Assembly (NCBI GenBank): GCA_036272935.1
Contig: DATAXP010000065.1
Span: 1-36,337 of the forward strand
Direction of reading: 5' to 3'
Length of the DNA: 36,337 nt
DNA from: DATAXP01 sp036272935
GTDB taxonomy: Bacteria > Planctomycetota > Planctomycetia > Pirellulales > PNKZ01
In this document: piece after piece, positions 9,495 to 18,089 of the stretch
How the letters are laid out: each line of letters opens with the position of its first letter
Position numbering within the stretch: position 1 is the first letter of the stretch
The notes under the pieces: generated by a model
Database searches by the model: none
The model's input: only the letters and a program-made list of their open reading frames with translations
What the model was told of the DNA's origin: nothing
Made by a program: the position numbers and the translations under genes

Positions 9495-9601
9495 GCTCGA
9501 AAGTCCTTGTTGCGATCGGCGGGAAGCAAACCGTCGATGCTACCCCGACAGGGGCGCGCGAGAAAGCCCGTACGGCACTGTGCGGCGGTACAATCGGCGG
9601 T

Positions 9602-10414
9602 CTACCCGAACCGCCGGGCGAAGTAGTACGTTGCCAGGCTAAAGCCAATCGTTGCGACGATCCAACGCACCACGTTGCGGTTCATCCGCCGTGCGACGCG
9701 CGCGCTGGCGTAGCCGCCCAGGGTCGAGGCCACGGCCATCGCGATCGCCAGCGGCCAGTACACTTTGCCGGCGGCGACAAACACCACCACGGCGGTGCCG
9801 TTGATGCACGTGCCCAGCAAGTTCTTGAGCGCGTTCATCGAGTGGATGTCGGCCAGTCCCATGAACGCCAGGCTGCTGAGCATCAGGATGCCGATCCCCG
9901 CACCGAAGTAGCCGCCGTACACCGCGACCAAGGTTTGGAACACGATGATCGTGGCGAGCACGGTGCCCGATGGCTCGTCGTGCGGGTTGCCGATGCCGGT
10001 CCAGCGGGCGATCGCCGGTTGCAGCGCGAACAACGTGGCTGCCACCAAAATCAGCCATGGGATGAGCACCGCGAATGTTTCGGCCGGAAGGTTGGTGAGC
10101 AGCAGCGAGCCGATCGCGCCTCCGACAAAGCTGGGTGCGACGAGCCACAAGGCCCAGCGGCGAACGGCGACGAACTCCTGCCGGTAACCGCCCAGAGCGG
10201 CCAGCGACGCCGGCACCAGGGCCACGGTGCTGGTGGCGTTGGCTACCACGGCCGCCTCGGCCGGAGACTCGACGCCGGCGATGGTTCCGGCCGCCGCCGC
10301 CAGTGCAGCCTGTAGGGCCGGAAAGGTCAGCAAGGTGCCACCGCCGGCGACCGAGTTAATGGCCCCGGCCACGGCGGCCACGGCACAAAGCAGGAGGTAT
10401 TCTTGGACGGTCAT
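9602..10414 (-). CDS. TauE/SafE-family membrane permease (sulfite/sulfonate exporter type)
   Basis: This 270-aa inner-membrane protein has about eight hydrophobic segments arranged as two similar halves, typical of the TauE/SafE (DUF81) family. Family marks are GAINSVAGGGTLLTFPAL near the N-terminus and the related YGGYFGAGIGILML in the second half, which is the internal repeat of the fold. Members move sulfite, sulfoacetate or other organic anions, but the substrate here is unknown. No Shine-Dalgarno sequence is evident before the ATG at 10414. It may be co-transcribed with ilvD, though a 107-base gap leaves this open. Divergent from the RND adaptor gene. Confidence 0.9.
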   Translation of the reverse strand: MTVQEYLLLCAVAAVAGAINSVAGGGTLLTFPALQAALAAAAGTIAGVESPAEAAVVANATSTVALVPASLAALGGYRQEFVAVRRWALWLVAPSFVGGAIGSLLLTNLPAETFAVLIPWLILVAATLFALQPAIARWTGIGNPHDEPSGTVLATIIVFQTLVAVYGGYFGAGIGILMLSSLAFMGLADIHSMNALKNLLGTCINGTAVVVFVAAGKVYWPLAIAMAVASTLGGYASARVARRMNRNVVRWIVATIGFSLATYYFARRFG

Positions 10415-10682
10415 CAGCGGGCCACGCCGGCGGTGATGGTTAAAGAAGTTTTAATGACATTTTGTCGTGTTCGCCTGGATACCTGCTGGAGTACGCATTT
10501 ACAATCGCTATTATTCCTGAAGGGGAAGCACGCCACGCGGTTGGGACGAGCCGCGCGGTGCGAGTTCGTTCTTTTCGACAAGCTTGGGGCCCGGCGAACC
10601 ACGCCGGTCGACACACCGCCAAATTGGACCGAAATTCTTCCTTCGCTCCCATAGGGCCGGGCCGCACGCAGAGGGACAACGG

Positions 10683-12089
10683 ATGAATTCGCGAAACCGC
10701 TGGACACGCATCGTGGTGTTGGGCGTCGTGGTCGTCGTGCTGGCAGTCGGCACGGTGTTCGCCCTGCAGATGGTCAGGCCGTGGAAAAAGAAGACGTCCC
10801 CCGAGCCGCAGCCGCAGGCCCAGGAAGCCCGGCCGCGCGTGCAACTTGTCTCGGGTCAAGCGAACACGCTTGAGGTGCCGCACGACATTGCCGGCATCAT
10901 GCAGCTTCAAACGTCGCAGGTCGAGACCGCGCCGCCGCCGTCGCCGCTGAAGCTCGAAGGGTCGCTGTTCCTCGACCCCAATCGGCTCACCCACGTGCAC
11001 ACGCGCTTTCCGGGCGAAGTGGTCGACCTGGGCGTCGTCGGAGTGCTCGATGGCGCCGACCAGGCAGATCGCCGCACCGAGCAGGCGCTGCGCTTCGGCG
11101 ACCAGGTGAAAAAAGGGCAACTGCTGGCCGTCATCTGGAGCAAAGACCTCGGCGAGAAGAAGAGCGAGTTGATCGACGCGCTCTCGCGGCTGAAGCTCGA
11201 CCAGGAGACGCTCAAACGGCTGGAGACGCTGTTCCGTGACGGGGCCCTGCCCGAGCGCAGCCTGCGCGAGCAGGAACGGATCGTCGAGCAGGACGTGATT
11301 GCGGCGTCGCGGGCCGAGTACACGCTGCGTTCGTGGCGGCTGAGCGATGCCGACTTGCAGGCAATCCGCACCGAGGCTGAGCGCATCCACGCTCGGCAAG
11401 GGGTCTGGGACGCCAAGAGCGAGGAGAACTGGGCCCGTGTCGAAGTGCGGGCAGCGATCGACGGCACGATCGTCGAGAAGAACATTGCCGTCGGCGACGT
11501 GGTCGACACGCAGTTGGACCTGTTCAAGATCGCCAATCTCGAACGGCTCGGCGTGCTGGCCCATGCCTACGAAGAAGACCTGCGGCTGCTGGAAGACCTG
11601 GCTCCGACGGCGCGGCACTGGAGCATCCATCTCAAGAGCGACCCGCAAGCCCGGCCGCTCGAAGGCAGCTTCGACCAGATCGGCCGCATTATCGATCCCT
11701 ATCAGCACACGGCTTTGGTGATGGGCTGGGTCGACAACAAGGGTGGGCGGCTGCGCGTCGGCCAATTCGTGACGGCGGTCGTCGATCTGCCGGCGTTTCC
11801 CAACGAGGTGGCGGTGCCGACCAGCGCGATGGTCGACCAGGAAGGGGAAACCTACGTGTTCGTGCAGGAGAATCCCGAGCAATCGCGGTTCACGGCCCGC
11901 CACGTGATTCCCGTGCGCCGTCGCGACGAGTACGTGTATCTCGTCTCGAAGCCGAAGCCGCAGCAGCGCACGGCCGGCTACGACGGTCTGCGCCCGCGCG
12001 AGATCATTGTCGTTTCCGGATGCCTGGAGCTGGCGCAGGCGCTGCACGACTTGCAGGCCGCGGCCCAGGCGCAAGTGGCGCATAAGTGA
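10683..12089 (+). CDS. RND efflux periplasmic adaptor (HlyD/CusB-like membrane fusion protein)
   Basis: This 468-aa adaptor should bridge the inner-membrane pump (next gene) and the outer-membrane channel. It has an N-terminal membrane anchor (about residues 8-28), then a Pro/Gln-rich stretch. A split barrel-sandwich hybrid domain surrounds a helical hairpin (about 155-240, rich in Glu/Arg/Leu, e.g. KSELIDALSRLKLDQETLKRLE). After the second lipoyl half (VRAAIDGTIVEKNIAVGDVVD) come the beta-barrel and membrane-proximal domains. The ATG at 10683 is chosen over an upstream in-frame start at 10584 because GAGGGA lies 8-12 bases before it and it begins directly with the anchor. It opens a three-gene efflux cluster; the 73-base gap to the pump holds an ACAACGG repeat. 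Confidence 0.92.
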   Translation: MNSRNRWTRIVVLGVVVVVLAVGTVFALQMVRPWKKKTSPEPQPQAQEARPRVQLVSGQANTLEVPHDIAGIMQLQTSQVETAPPPSPLKLEGSLFLDPNRLTHVHTRFPGEVVDLGVVGVLDGADQADRRTEQALRFGDQVKKGQLLAVIWSKDLGEKKSELIDALSRLKLDQETLKRLETLFRDGALPERSLREQERIVEQDVIAASRAEYTLRSWRLSDADLQAIRTEAERIHARQGVWDAKSEENWARVEVRAAIDGTIVEKNIAVGDVVDTQLDLFKIANLERLGVLAHAYEEDLRLLEDLAPTARHWSIHLKSDPQARPLEGSFDQIGRIIDPYQHTALVMGWVDNKGGRLRVGQFVTAVVDLPAFPNEVAVPTSAMVDQEGETYVFVQENPEQSRFTARHVIPVRRRDEYVYLVSKPKPQQRTAGYDGLRPREIIVVSGCLELAQALHDLQAAAQAQVAHK

Positions 12090-12143
12090 ACCGTGATCGG
12101 CAGGTCGGAGTCCGCGACCCGTTGCGTCTGAATCGAACTACTG

Positions 12144-12160
12144 ACAACGGACAACGGACA
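12144..12160. repeat. Short tandem repeat ACAACGG before the RND pump start
   Basis: Two and a half copies of ACAACGG end two bases before the pump ATG at 12163. The repeat occupies the place where a Shine-Dalgarno sequence should be, and no good one is visible. It may alter translation of the pump; that is inferred. Confidence 0.6.
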
Positions 12161-12162
12161 CT

Positions 12163-15100
12163 ATGGTCGGCAAGCTGATTCAATGGGCGACGAATAGCCC
12201 CGTGGTAGTGCTGCTGCTGGTGGCGGTACTGGTGGCCGTCGGCGGCTACGCGTTTTTCAACGTGAACGTCGAGGCCTATCCCGACCCGGCGCCGGCGATC
12301 ATCGAGGTGGTCGCGCAGTGGCCCGGCGCCAGCGCCGAGGAAATCGAACGCCAGGTCACCATCCCCATCGAGGTGGCCTTGGCCGGCATGCCGGGGCTCA
12401 AGTACACGCGCGCCAAGAGCATGTTCGGGCTGGCCCATCTGCGCAACCAGTTCGAGTACAGCGTCGACTACGAACGGGCCAAGCAAGAGGTGATTAACCG
12501 CTTGCAGAACGCCAAGGGAAACCTGCCAAAGGACGTCGACCCGTCGATCTCGCCGGCCTCGCCGATCGGCGAAATCCTGCGCTACACCCTGTCGAATCCC
12601 AAGGATGCGCTCGGCCGGCCGCTGTACACGCTCAACGATCTGAAGGCCCTGCAGGATTGGACGCTGGTGCGCGAGTTTCGCCGCGTGCCGCGCGTGGCTG
12701 GCGTGGTCAGCTCGGGAGGCACCGTCAAGCGGTACGAAATCCATCCCGATCCTGAACGGCTCAAGGAATACGACATCACGCTCGACCAGTTGCAGGATGC
12801 GATCGCGCAGAGCAACGCGAACGTCGGCGGCGATTACATCGTGCAAGGGCCGAGCATCCAGGTGGTGCGCGGCATCGGCCTGATCGGCGGCGGCGAAGAT
12901 CCGATGCAGAAGGCCATGGCAATGAAAACTCCCGCCGAGGCCGCAGCCCACCTGCGCTCCGAGGAGTTGCGACGGATCTATGAGATTCGCCGCATCGTCA
13001 TTGCTTCGACCAACAACGTGCCGATCCGCGTCGAGCACGTCGTCGACGGCGGACCGGTGCGCCCCGGCGAGCTGCTGGGCGAGCGCGGCGTGGTCGTCGG
13101 CAACCAGACGCGCCAGGGACAGTTGGGCATCAGCCGCTGCAAGCTCGATGAAGAAGGTGAGGAGCTGCGCGATCAGCAAGGCCGGCGCATCTGGTACAAC
13201 GAGGACGATCAGGTGCAGGGAATTATCCTGTTGTACAAGGGCCAGCAGTCGATCCCCGCGTTGATTGACGTGAAGGCCAAGATCGACGAGTTGAACAATT
13301 CTCCCGGCCGGCTGCTGCCCGGCGTGCAGATCGAGCCGTTCTACAACCGCGAAACGCTGATCGACATCACCACCGAAACGGTCCACGAGAACTTGCTGGT
13401 GGGCATCCTGCTGGTGACGATGATCCTGCTGATGTTCCTGAGCAACGTGCGGGCCGCACTGATCGTGGCGATCAACATTCCGCTGGCGCTGCTGTTCGCC
13501 TTTGCCGTGCTGTACCTGCGCGGCAAGAGCGCCAACCTGCTCTCGATCGGCGCCGTCGACTTCGGCATCATCGTCGATAGCTCGGTGATCATGGTCGAGA
13601 ACATCTACCGCCGGCTCAGCTCGAGCGAATACAGCGCGGGAGGCGTGTCGCTGCGCGAGCGGATCGTTCGCGCCAGCCGCGAAGTCGAGCGCAGCTTGTT
13701 CTTCTCGACCATCATCATGATCTGCGCCATGCTGCCGCTGTTCACGATGAAGGGTCCCGAAGGGCAAATCTTCGGACCCATGGCCGACACCTATGCATTC
13801 GCCCTTGCCGGTGCGCTGTTGCTGGCCCTGACGGTGTCGCCGGTGTTTTGCATGTTCCTGTTCAAGAATCTGAAGCCGGCGCGCGACAATGTCCTGGTGC
13901 GGAATCTGAAACGCGTCGTCGTACGGCAGCTCAACTGGGTGTTGCATCACCGCTGGGCTTCGGTGCTGTTCTTCCTGGCGCTGGCGGTCGGCACCGTCGC
14001 GGCGCTGCCTTACCTCGGGCGCGAGTTCATGCCCGAGCTGGAAGAAGGGAATTTGGTCGTGCGCGGCACGTTCCCGGTAAACGTGTCGCTGCAGGAAGTG
14101 GTCGAAAAGGCAAGGATCGCTCGGCGGATCATGAGCCAGTATGAGGAAGTGCGCTTGGTCACCGCGCAGGTCGGGCGCCCCGACGACGGCACCGATCCTA
14201 CCGGGTATTACAACGTCGAGTGCTTTGTCCCGCTGAAGCTCCCCGACGAATGGCCGATCCCGCCCGGCCACGCGCGAAAACGCAACAAGGCCGAGCTGAT
14301 CCATCAAATGAACGAGGACCTGACACGCGAGCTGGTCGGCATCAACTGGGATTTTTCGCAGATGATCCGCGACAACGTGCTGGAATCGCTGTCGGGCGTG
14401 AAGGGGGAGAACTCGGTCAAGATCATCGGCCCCGATCTCAACGAGCTCGAGAAATATGCGACGCTGTTCGATGCCGAGTTGGCCAAGGTGCCGGGCGTGT
14501 TCGATCCTGGGATTTTCCACATCCGCGGGCAATCGAACCTGGCGTTCCCGGTCGACCGCGAGAAATGCGCCTTGTGGAGCGTGAGCGTCGCCGACCTGGA
14601 GGACGTCATCCAGACGGCCGTCGGCGGCAAGCCGTTTACCGACATGATCGAGGGAGAGAAAACGTTCGACGTCACGTTGCGTTGGCCTCCGGCGCTGCGC
14701 GAAAATGTCGACGAGATTCTCAACATCCCGGTCGACGTGGTGAAGAACAATGTCACCTCCGGCCCGGTCACCAGCCTGGCCGGCACGCCTTTCACTGGTG
14801 CCAGCACTGGCCTTTCGAGCACCGGAACCAGCCTGGCCATGCCCAGCCTGACAGGCAACGTGTTCAACGCCACGAGCAACAACGTGGCCCGCGTGCCGCG
14901 CCGCCGGCTGGGCGACCTGGTCACGCCGGTCAACGACCTGGGGTTTCCCGACTCACACGGCAGTTTCGTCCGTCCCGGCGCCAGCCAGATCTCGCGCGAG
15001 CAAGGCAAGCGCCTGATCCCGGTGAAGTTCGGCGTCCGCGGACGCGACCTGGCTAGCACGGTGGCCGACGCCCAGAAGGCAACCGCACCCATCCTCGCCG

Positions 15101-15672
15101 GCACGCCTTACACAGCCGTCTGGAGTGGTGAGTTCCAGCAGATGCAAGAGGCGGAACAACGCATGGCCTCCATCGTTCTGGTGTCGCTGGTGCTGATTCT
15201 TGTGCTGCTCTATCTGGCGTTTCGTTCGCTGCTCGATGCGCTCGTGGTGTTTGCCAACGTCGCCGTCATGTCGATGGGGGGCGTCTGGACGTTGTTCATC
15301 ACGGGCATCAACTTCAATGTCTCGGCCGCGGTTGGCTTCATTTCGATCCTCGGCGTGGCGGTGATGAACGGCCTGTTGCTAGTCTCATCGTTCAATCAGT
15401 TGCGCGCCCATGCCGTGCCGCTACACGAGGCGCTCGAGCAAGGGGCGGCCAACCGCATTCGCCCACTGACCATGACAGCACTGACAGCGATCCTCGGCCT
15501 GCTGCCCGCCGCGATGAGCACGAAAATCGGCGCTCAATCGCAACGACCGCTAGCGATCGTCGTCGTCGGGGGGATGATCACGACCTTGGTCATGTTCAAT
15601 CTCGTCCCGCTGCTGTACAGCTTCTATGGTGATCGCGAACCGCCCGAAGGCGCCGGCGATTTCGAGCATTAG
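12163..15672 (+). CDS. RND efflux pump, CzcA/CusA-like inner-membrane subunit
   Basis: This 1169-aa proton-driven exporter has two pseudo-repeats, each with a first TM helix, a large periplasmic loop and a TM bundle. The TM4 proton-relay segment DFGIIVDSSVIMVEN resembles that of heavy-metal (HME) pumps, as do PGASAEEIERQVTIPIE and the C-terminal GVAVMNGLLLVS. Substrates could be metal cations or other toxicants. It is about 120 residues longer than typical CusA. One extra stretch is Ser/Thr/Gly-rich (about residues 865-905), placed in the second periplasmic half between NIPVDVVKN and RRRLGDLVTP. A second extension around residues 230-330 carries charged segments. The ATG start places the first TM helix at residues 13-33. 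It is probably one transcript with the adaptor and TolC-like genes. Confidence 0.93.
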   Translation: MVGKLIQWATNSPVVVLLLVAVLVAVGGYAFFNVNVEAYPDPAPAIIEVVAQWPGASAEEIERQVTIPIEVALAGMPGLKYTRAKSMFGLAHLRNQFEYSVDYERAKQEVINRLQNAKGNLPKDVDPSISPASPIGEILRYTLSNPKDALGRPLYTLNDLKALQDWTLVREFRRVPRVAGVVSSGGTVKRYEIHPDPERLKEYDITLDQLQDAIAQSNANVGGDYIVQGPSIQVVRGIGLIGGGEDPMQKAMAMKTPAEAAAHLRSEELRRIYEIRRIVIASTNNVPIRVEHVVDGGPVRPGELLGERGVVVGNQTRQGQLGISRCKLDEEGEELRDQQGRRIWYNEDDQVQGIILLYKGQQSIPALIDVKAKIDELNNSPGRLLPGVQIEPFYNRETLIDITTETVHENLLVGILLVTMILLMFLSNVRAALIVAINIPLALLFAFAVLYLRGKSANLLSIGAVDFGIIVDSSVIMVENIYRRLSSSEYSAGGVSLRERIVRASREVERSLFFSTIIMICAMLPLFTMKGPEGQIFGPMADTYAFALAGALLLALTVSPVFCMFLFKNLKPARDNVLVRNLKRVVVRQLNWVLHHRWASVLFFLALAVGTVAALPYLGREFMPELEEGNLVVRGTFPVNVSLQEVVEKARIARRIMSQYEEVRLVTAQVGRPDDGTDPTGYYNVECFVPLKLPDEWPIPPGHARKRNKAELIHQMNEDLTRELVGINWDFSQMIRDNVLESLSGVKGENSVKIIGPDLNELEKYATLFDAELAKVPGVFDPGIFHIRGQSNLAFPVDREKCALWSVSVADLEDVIQTAVGGKPFTDMIEGEKTFDVTLRWPPALRENVDEILNIPVDVVKNNVTSGPVTSLAGTPFTGASTGLSSTGTSLAMPSLTGNVFNATSNNVARVPRRRLGDLVTPVNDLGFPDSHGSFVRPGASQISREQGKRLIPVKFGVRGRDLASTVADAQKATAPILAGTPYTAVWSGEFQQMQEAEQRMASIVLVSLVLILVLLYLAFRSLLDALVVFANVAVMSMGGVWTLFITGINFNVSAAVGFISILGVAVMNGLLLVSSFNQLRAHAVPLHEALEQGAANRIRPLTMTALTAILGLLPAAMSTKIGAQSQRPLAIVVVGGMITTLVMFNLVPLLYSFYGDREPPEGAGDFEH

Positions 15673-16043
15673 AGCGCATTTTGCAACGGTGTGGCGTCCT
15701 GTCGGGGGCGCCATGTCCACGCTCGTCGTGGCCATGTTCACGCAAGCGTGAGCATGGCATGCGACCTCGCCGCCACAGCTAGCTGAAAAGCGCGCTACTG
15801 CTCGCCGCGACCCTGCTGGCACGCACGAATGCTAGCGATTCGTGACTAAAGCCGACCCGCAAGGTTTTCCTATCGTCCCTAAGCGGCGGCATCGGAACTA
15901 TTTCACATCGAGTGCAACGGTCGTCTTTCGCTGCGACTCAAAAACCCCGCAGCCGATAGAACTGATACGGGAAGTATGTCGGGAACAATCCGCGCATAGT
16001 GTGTGCGGGCCGATGCACTCCCGGCGAAGGCGACCACGGCGCG
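15673..16043. other. Intergenic region with overlapping hairpins (15712-15758)
   Basis: No gene is seen in these 371 bases between the pump and the TolC-like gene. Two overlapping palindromes could form alternative hairpins. One is at 15712-15736 (CCACG/CGTGG stem extended by CATG/CATG). The stronger is at 15731-15758: a 13-bp stem GCCATGTTCACGC / GCGTGAGCATGGC (one G-U type pair) with a 2-base loop. No U-run follows. They may attenuate or process the message between pump and channel genes, or be a dispersed palindromic repeat. Confidence 0.55.
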
Positions 16044-18089
16044 ATGGCTCTTCCGCCAAGAACTGTGCAAGCTTCGATCATCGCGGCCGGGCTCCTGACG
16101 GGCTTGGTCATCGGCGTGGTGCTGCATCGCGCGATGCCGGCGAAGGCCCCGGCCCCCACGACCACGGACCTCAGCGCACGCGCAAAGTCTTCCGAATCCG
16201 CCAAACTGCCGAGGCACGTCGAGCGGCGCCCGGCAACGTTTCAACCGGCGAGGGCCCAGCGGCTCTCGAGCGAATCGATTGAATCGGCGCCGGCAACCGA
16301 AATCCCCTTAACGCTTAGCCCGCTGCCATCGGTGGCACCACCCGCAGCGACAGGCGAGGCGACCTTTGCCACGGGATCGTCGAATGCCGACACCCCGCCG
16401 GTGACTCGCATCCCCGATGTCGGCACGACCGGAGTCGTGCCACTGACGTATCAAAAAGGTCTCGCCGCGCCAGGATCGATCACCGCGCCGCCAGCGGGCA
16501 CTACCGCACCGGCGCTGACAACGCCCGCGCCATCAGCGGCTGCGCCGTCGACCGCATCACCGCTCACCCAGCCGGGTGCGTTTCCGTCCGAAGCAAGCTC
16601 GTATCCCACGGAACCGCTTCCTGGACCGGCGCGCGGCCTGCGGCTCCCCGCCGAGTTGCCCGGCGCGGGCGCTCCGCCGATTCAGCTTCCGCCCTACGAT
16701 GCCGATCGACCGCAGCAACGCATTTCGGCGATCGACCAGTTGTTCCCGAATCTTCCGGTGCTGCCGCCGGAGATCATGGCGCAAGCGGGGCCCGGTGGCC
16801 GACCGATGCGCCTGAATGAATTCGAGAACCTGGCGCTGGCGAACAACCCGCTGATGCAGCAGGCGATCGCCCAGATCACCGCGGCGCGCGGCAACGCCAT
16901 CCAGGTCGGCACGCATCCGAACCCTTTGGTTGGCTACGAGGCCGACACCGTCGGTTCGCAGCATACGCAGAACTATCAAGGCGGTTACTTTTCGCAACTG
17001 TTCAAGACCGCCGGCAAGCTCCAGCTTCAGCAAGCAGCCGCGACGATGGACATTCGCAATGCGGAGTTGGCGGTGCGGAGGCAGCGCATCGGCCTGATCA
17101 CCACGGTGCAGGCGCGCTACTACGCGGTGCTGGTGGCCGAGGAGGGCGTGCGTGCGATGCAGGCGCTGGCACTCTTCACCGACGAAGCGTACCGCGTTCA
17201 AAAGGAACAGCTCCGCGGCGGCGAGGCGGCGGTGTACGAACCGATGCAATTGCGCGTGCTGGCCATCCAGGCACGCGGCGCGCTCGTGCAGGCCCGCAAC
17301 CGCTATTATTCTGCGTGGAAGCAACTCGCGGCAGTCATCAGCATGCCCGACATGCCGCCGACGCAACTGGCCGGGCGGCTCGACGTCGAGGTGCCGGCCA
17401 TCCGGTTCGATATCGCGCTGGCCCGCGCCCTGCAAACGCACACCGATATCCTCACGGCCCGCAACAGCGAAATGCAGGCCCGAATTAACCTACGGTTCGA
17501 GGAAATCACGCCGATCCCCGACTTCCAGCTCTACACGGCCGTGCAGCGCGACTACACCGGTCCGCCGTTCGGCACCACGTTCAACATTCAGGCCGGCCTG
17601 CCGATGCCATTCTACGATCGCAACGTCGGCGGGATCATGCAGGCCCGCGGGCTGCTGGTGCGCGCCGGCCAGGAAGCGACGCGCGTCCGCAACGATCTCA
17701 CGAACACGGCCGCCGACGCCTTCGAGCGCTACGAGAACAACCGCAACCTGCTCGAGTTCTACCGCCAGCAAATGCTGCCCGACCAGGCCCGTGTGTACCG
17801 CGGCGTCTGGGAGCGGCACCAACAGGAACCGACGCGCGTATCGTTCGGCGACATCATCGTCGCCCAACAGAATCTGGCCTCGACGGTAACCAACTACGTC
17901 GCCGTGCTCAGCAACCAGTGGCAGGCGGTGGCCGATCTGCTAAATGTTTTGCAGGTCGAGGACCTGCCGGAGCTGGCCCAGATCGGTTCGCCGCTCAACC
18001 TTCAGCCACCGGCCGAGCCGTCGCCTCCCGCAGAGGAACCGACTTCCGAGCCGCCGGCTCCCCGCGAACTGGGGCCGGAGTTGCGTTAG
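16044..18089 (+). CDS. TolC-like outer-membrane efflux protein with long Pro/Ala-rich N-terminus
   Basis: This 681-aa protein should form the outer-membrane channel of the RND system. The N-terminal hydrophobic segment (about residues 9-29, IIAAGLLTGLVIGVVLH) is a signal peptide or anchor. Next come about 220 low-complexity residues rich in Pro, Ala, Thr and Ser, then the outer-membrane efflux protein domain (about 255-640). That domain has the long helical hairpins (NPLMQQAIAQITAARGN; AELAVRRQRIGLITTVQARYY) and the repeat junction ending in NLASTVTNYVAVLSNQWQA. A Pro/Glu-rich tail follows. ATG 16044 is preferred over 15999 because the hydrophobic segment follows at once. Its TAG stop overlaps the stop codon of the convergent gene. 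The linker is unusual for TolC (about 470 aa) and may span extra periplasm or surface material. Confidence 0.88.
   Translation: MALPPRTVQASIIAAGLLTGLVIGVVLHRAMPAKAPAPTTTDLSARAKSSESAKLPRHVERRPATFQPARAQRLSSESIESAPATEIPLTLSPLPSVAPPAATGEATFATGSSNADTPPVTRIPDVGTTGVVPLTYQKGLAAPGSITAPPAGTTAPALTTPAPSAAAPSTASPLTQPGAFPSEASSYPTEPLPGPARGLRLPAELPGAGAPPIQLPPYDADRPQQRISAIDQLFPNLPVLPPEIMAQAGPGGRPMRLNEFENLALANNPLMQQAIAQITAARGNAIQVGTHPNPLVGYEADTVGSQHTQNYQGGYFSQLFKTAGKLQLQQAAATMDIRNAELAVRRQRIGLITTVQARYYAVLVAEEGVRAMQALALFTDEAYRVQKEQLRGGEAAVYEPMQLRVLAIQARGALVQARNRYYSAWKQLAAVISMPDMPPTQLAGRLDVEVPAIRFDIALARALQTHTDILTARNSEMQARINLRFEEITPIPDFQLYTAVQRDYTGPPFGTTFNIQAGLPMPFYDRNVGGIMQARGLLVRAGQEATRVRNDLTNTAADAFERYENNRNLLEFYRQQMLPDQARVYRGVWERHQQEPTRVSFGDIIVAQQNLASTVTNYVAVLSNQWQAVADLLNVLQVEDLPELAQIGSPLNLQPPAEPSPPAEEPTSEPPAPRELGPELR

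Noticed and set aside
10440..12083. 547-codon minus-strand frame opposite the adaptor gene
   Set aside because: A shadow of the RND adaptor: no recognisable domain, and it reads straight through the divergent intergenic region.
12004..14532. 842-codon open frame on the minus strand
   Set aside because: It lies opposite the RND pump gene. High GC at third positions produces long antisense frames; its composition (His, Arg, Gln, Asp rich) and lack of any family motif mark it as a shadow.
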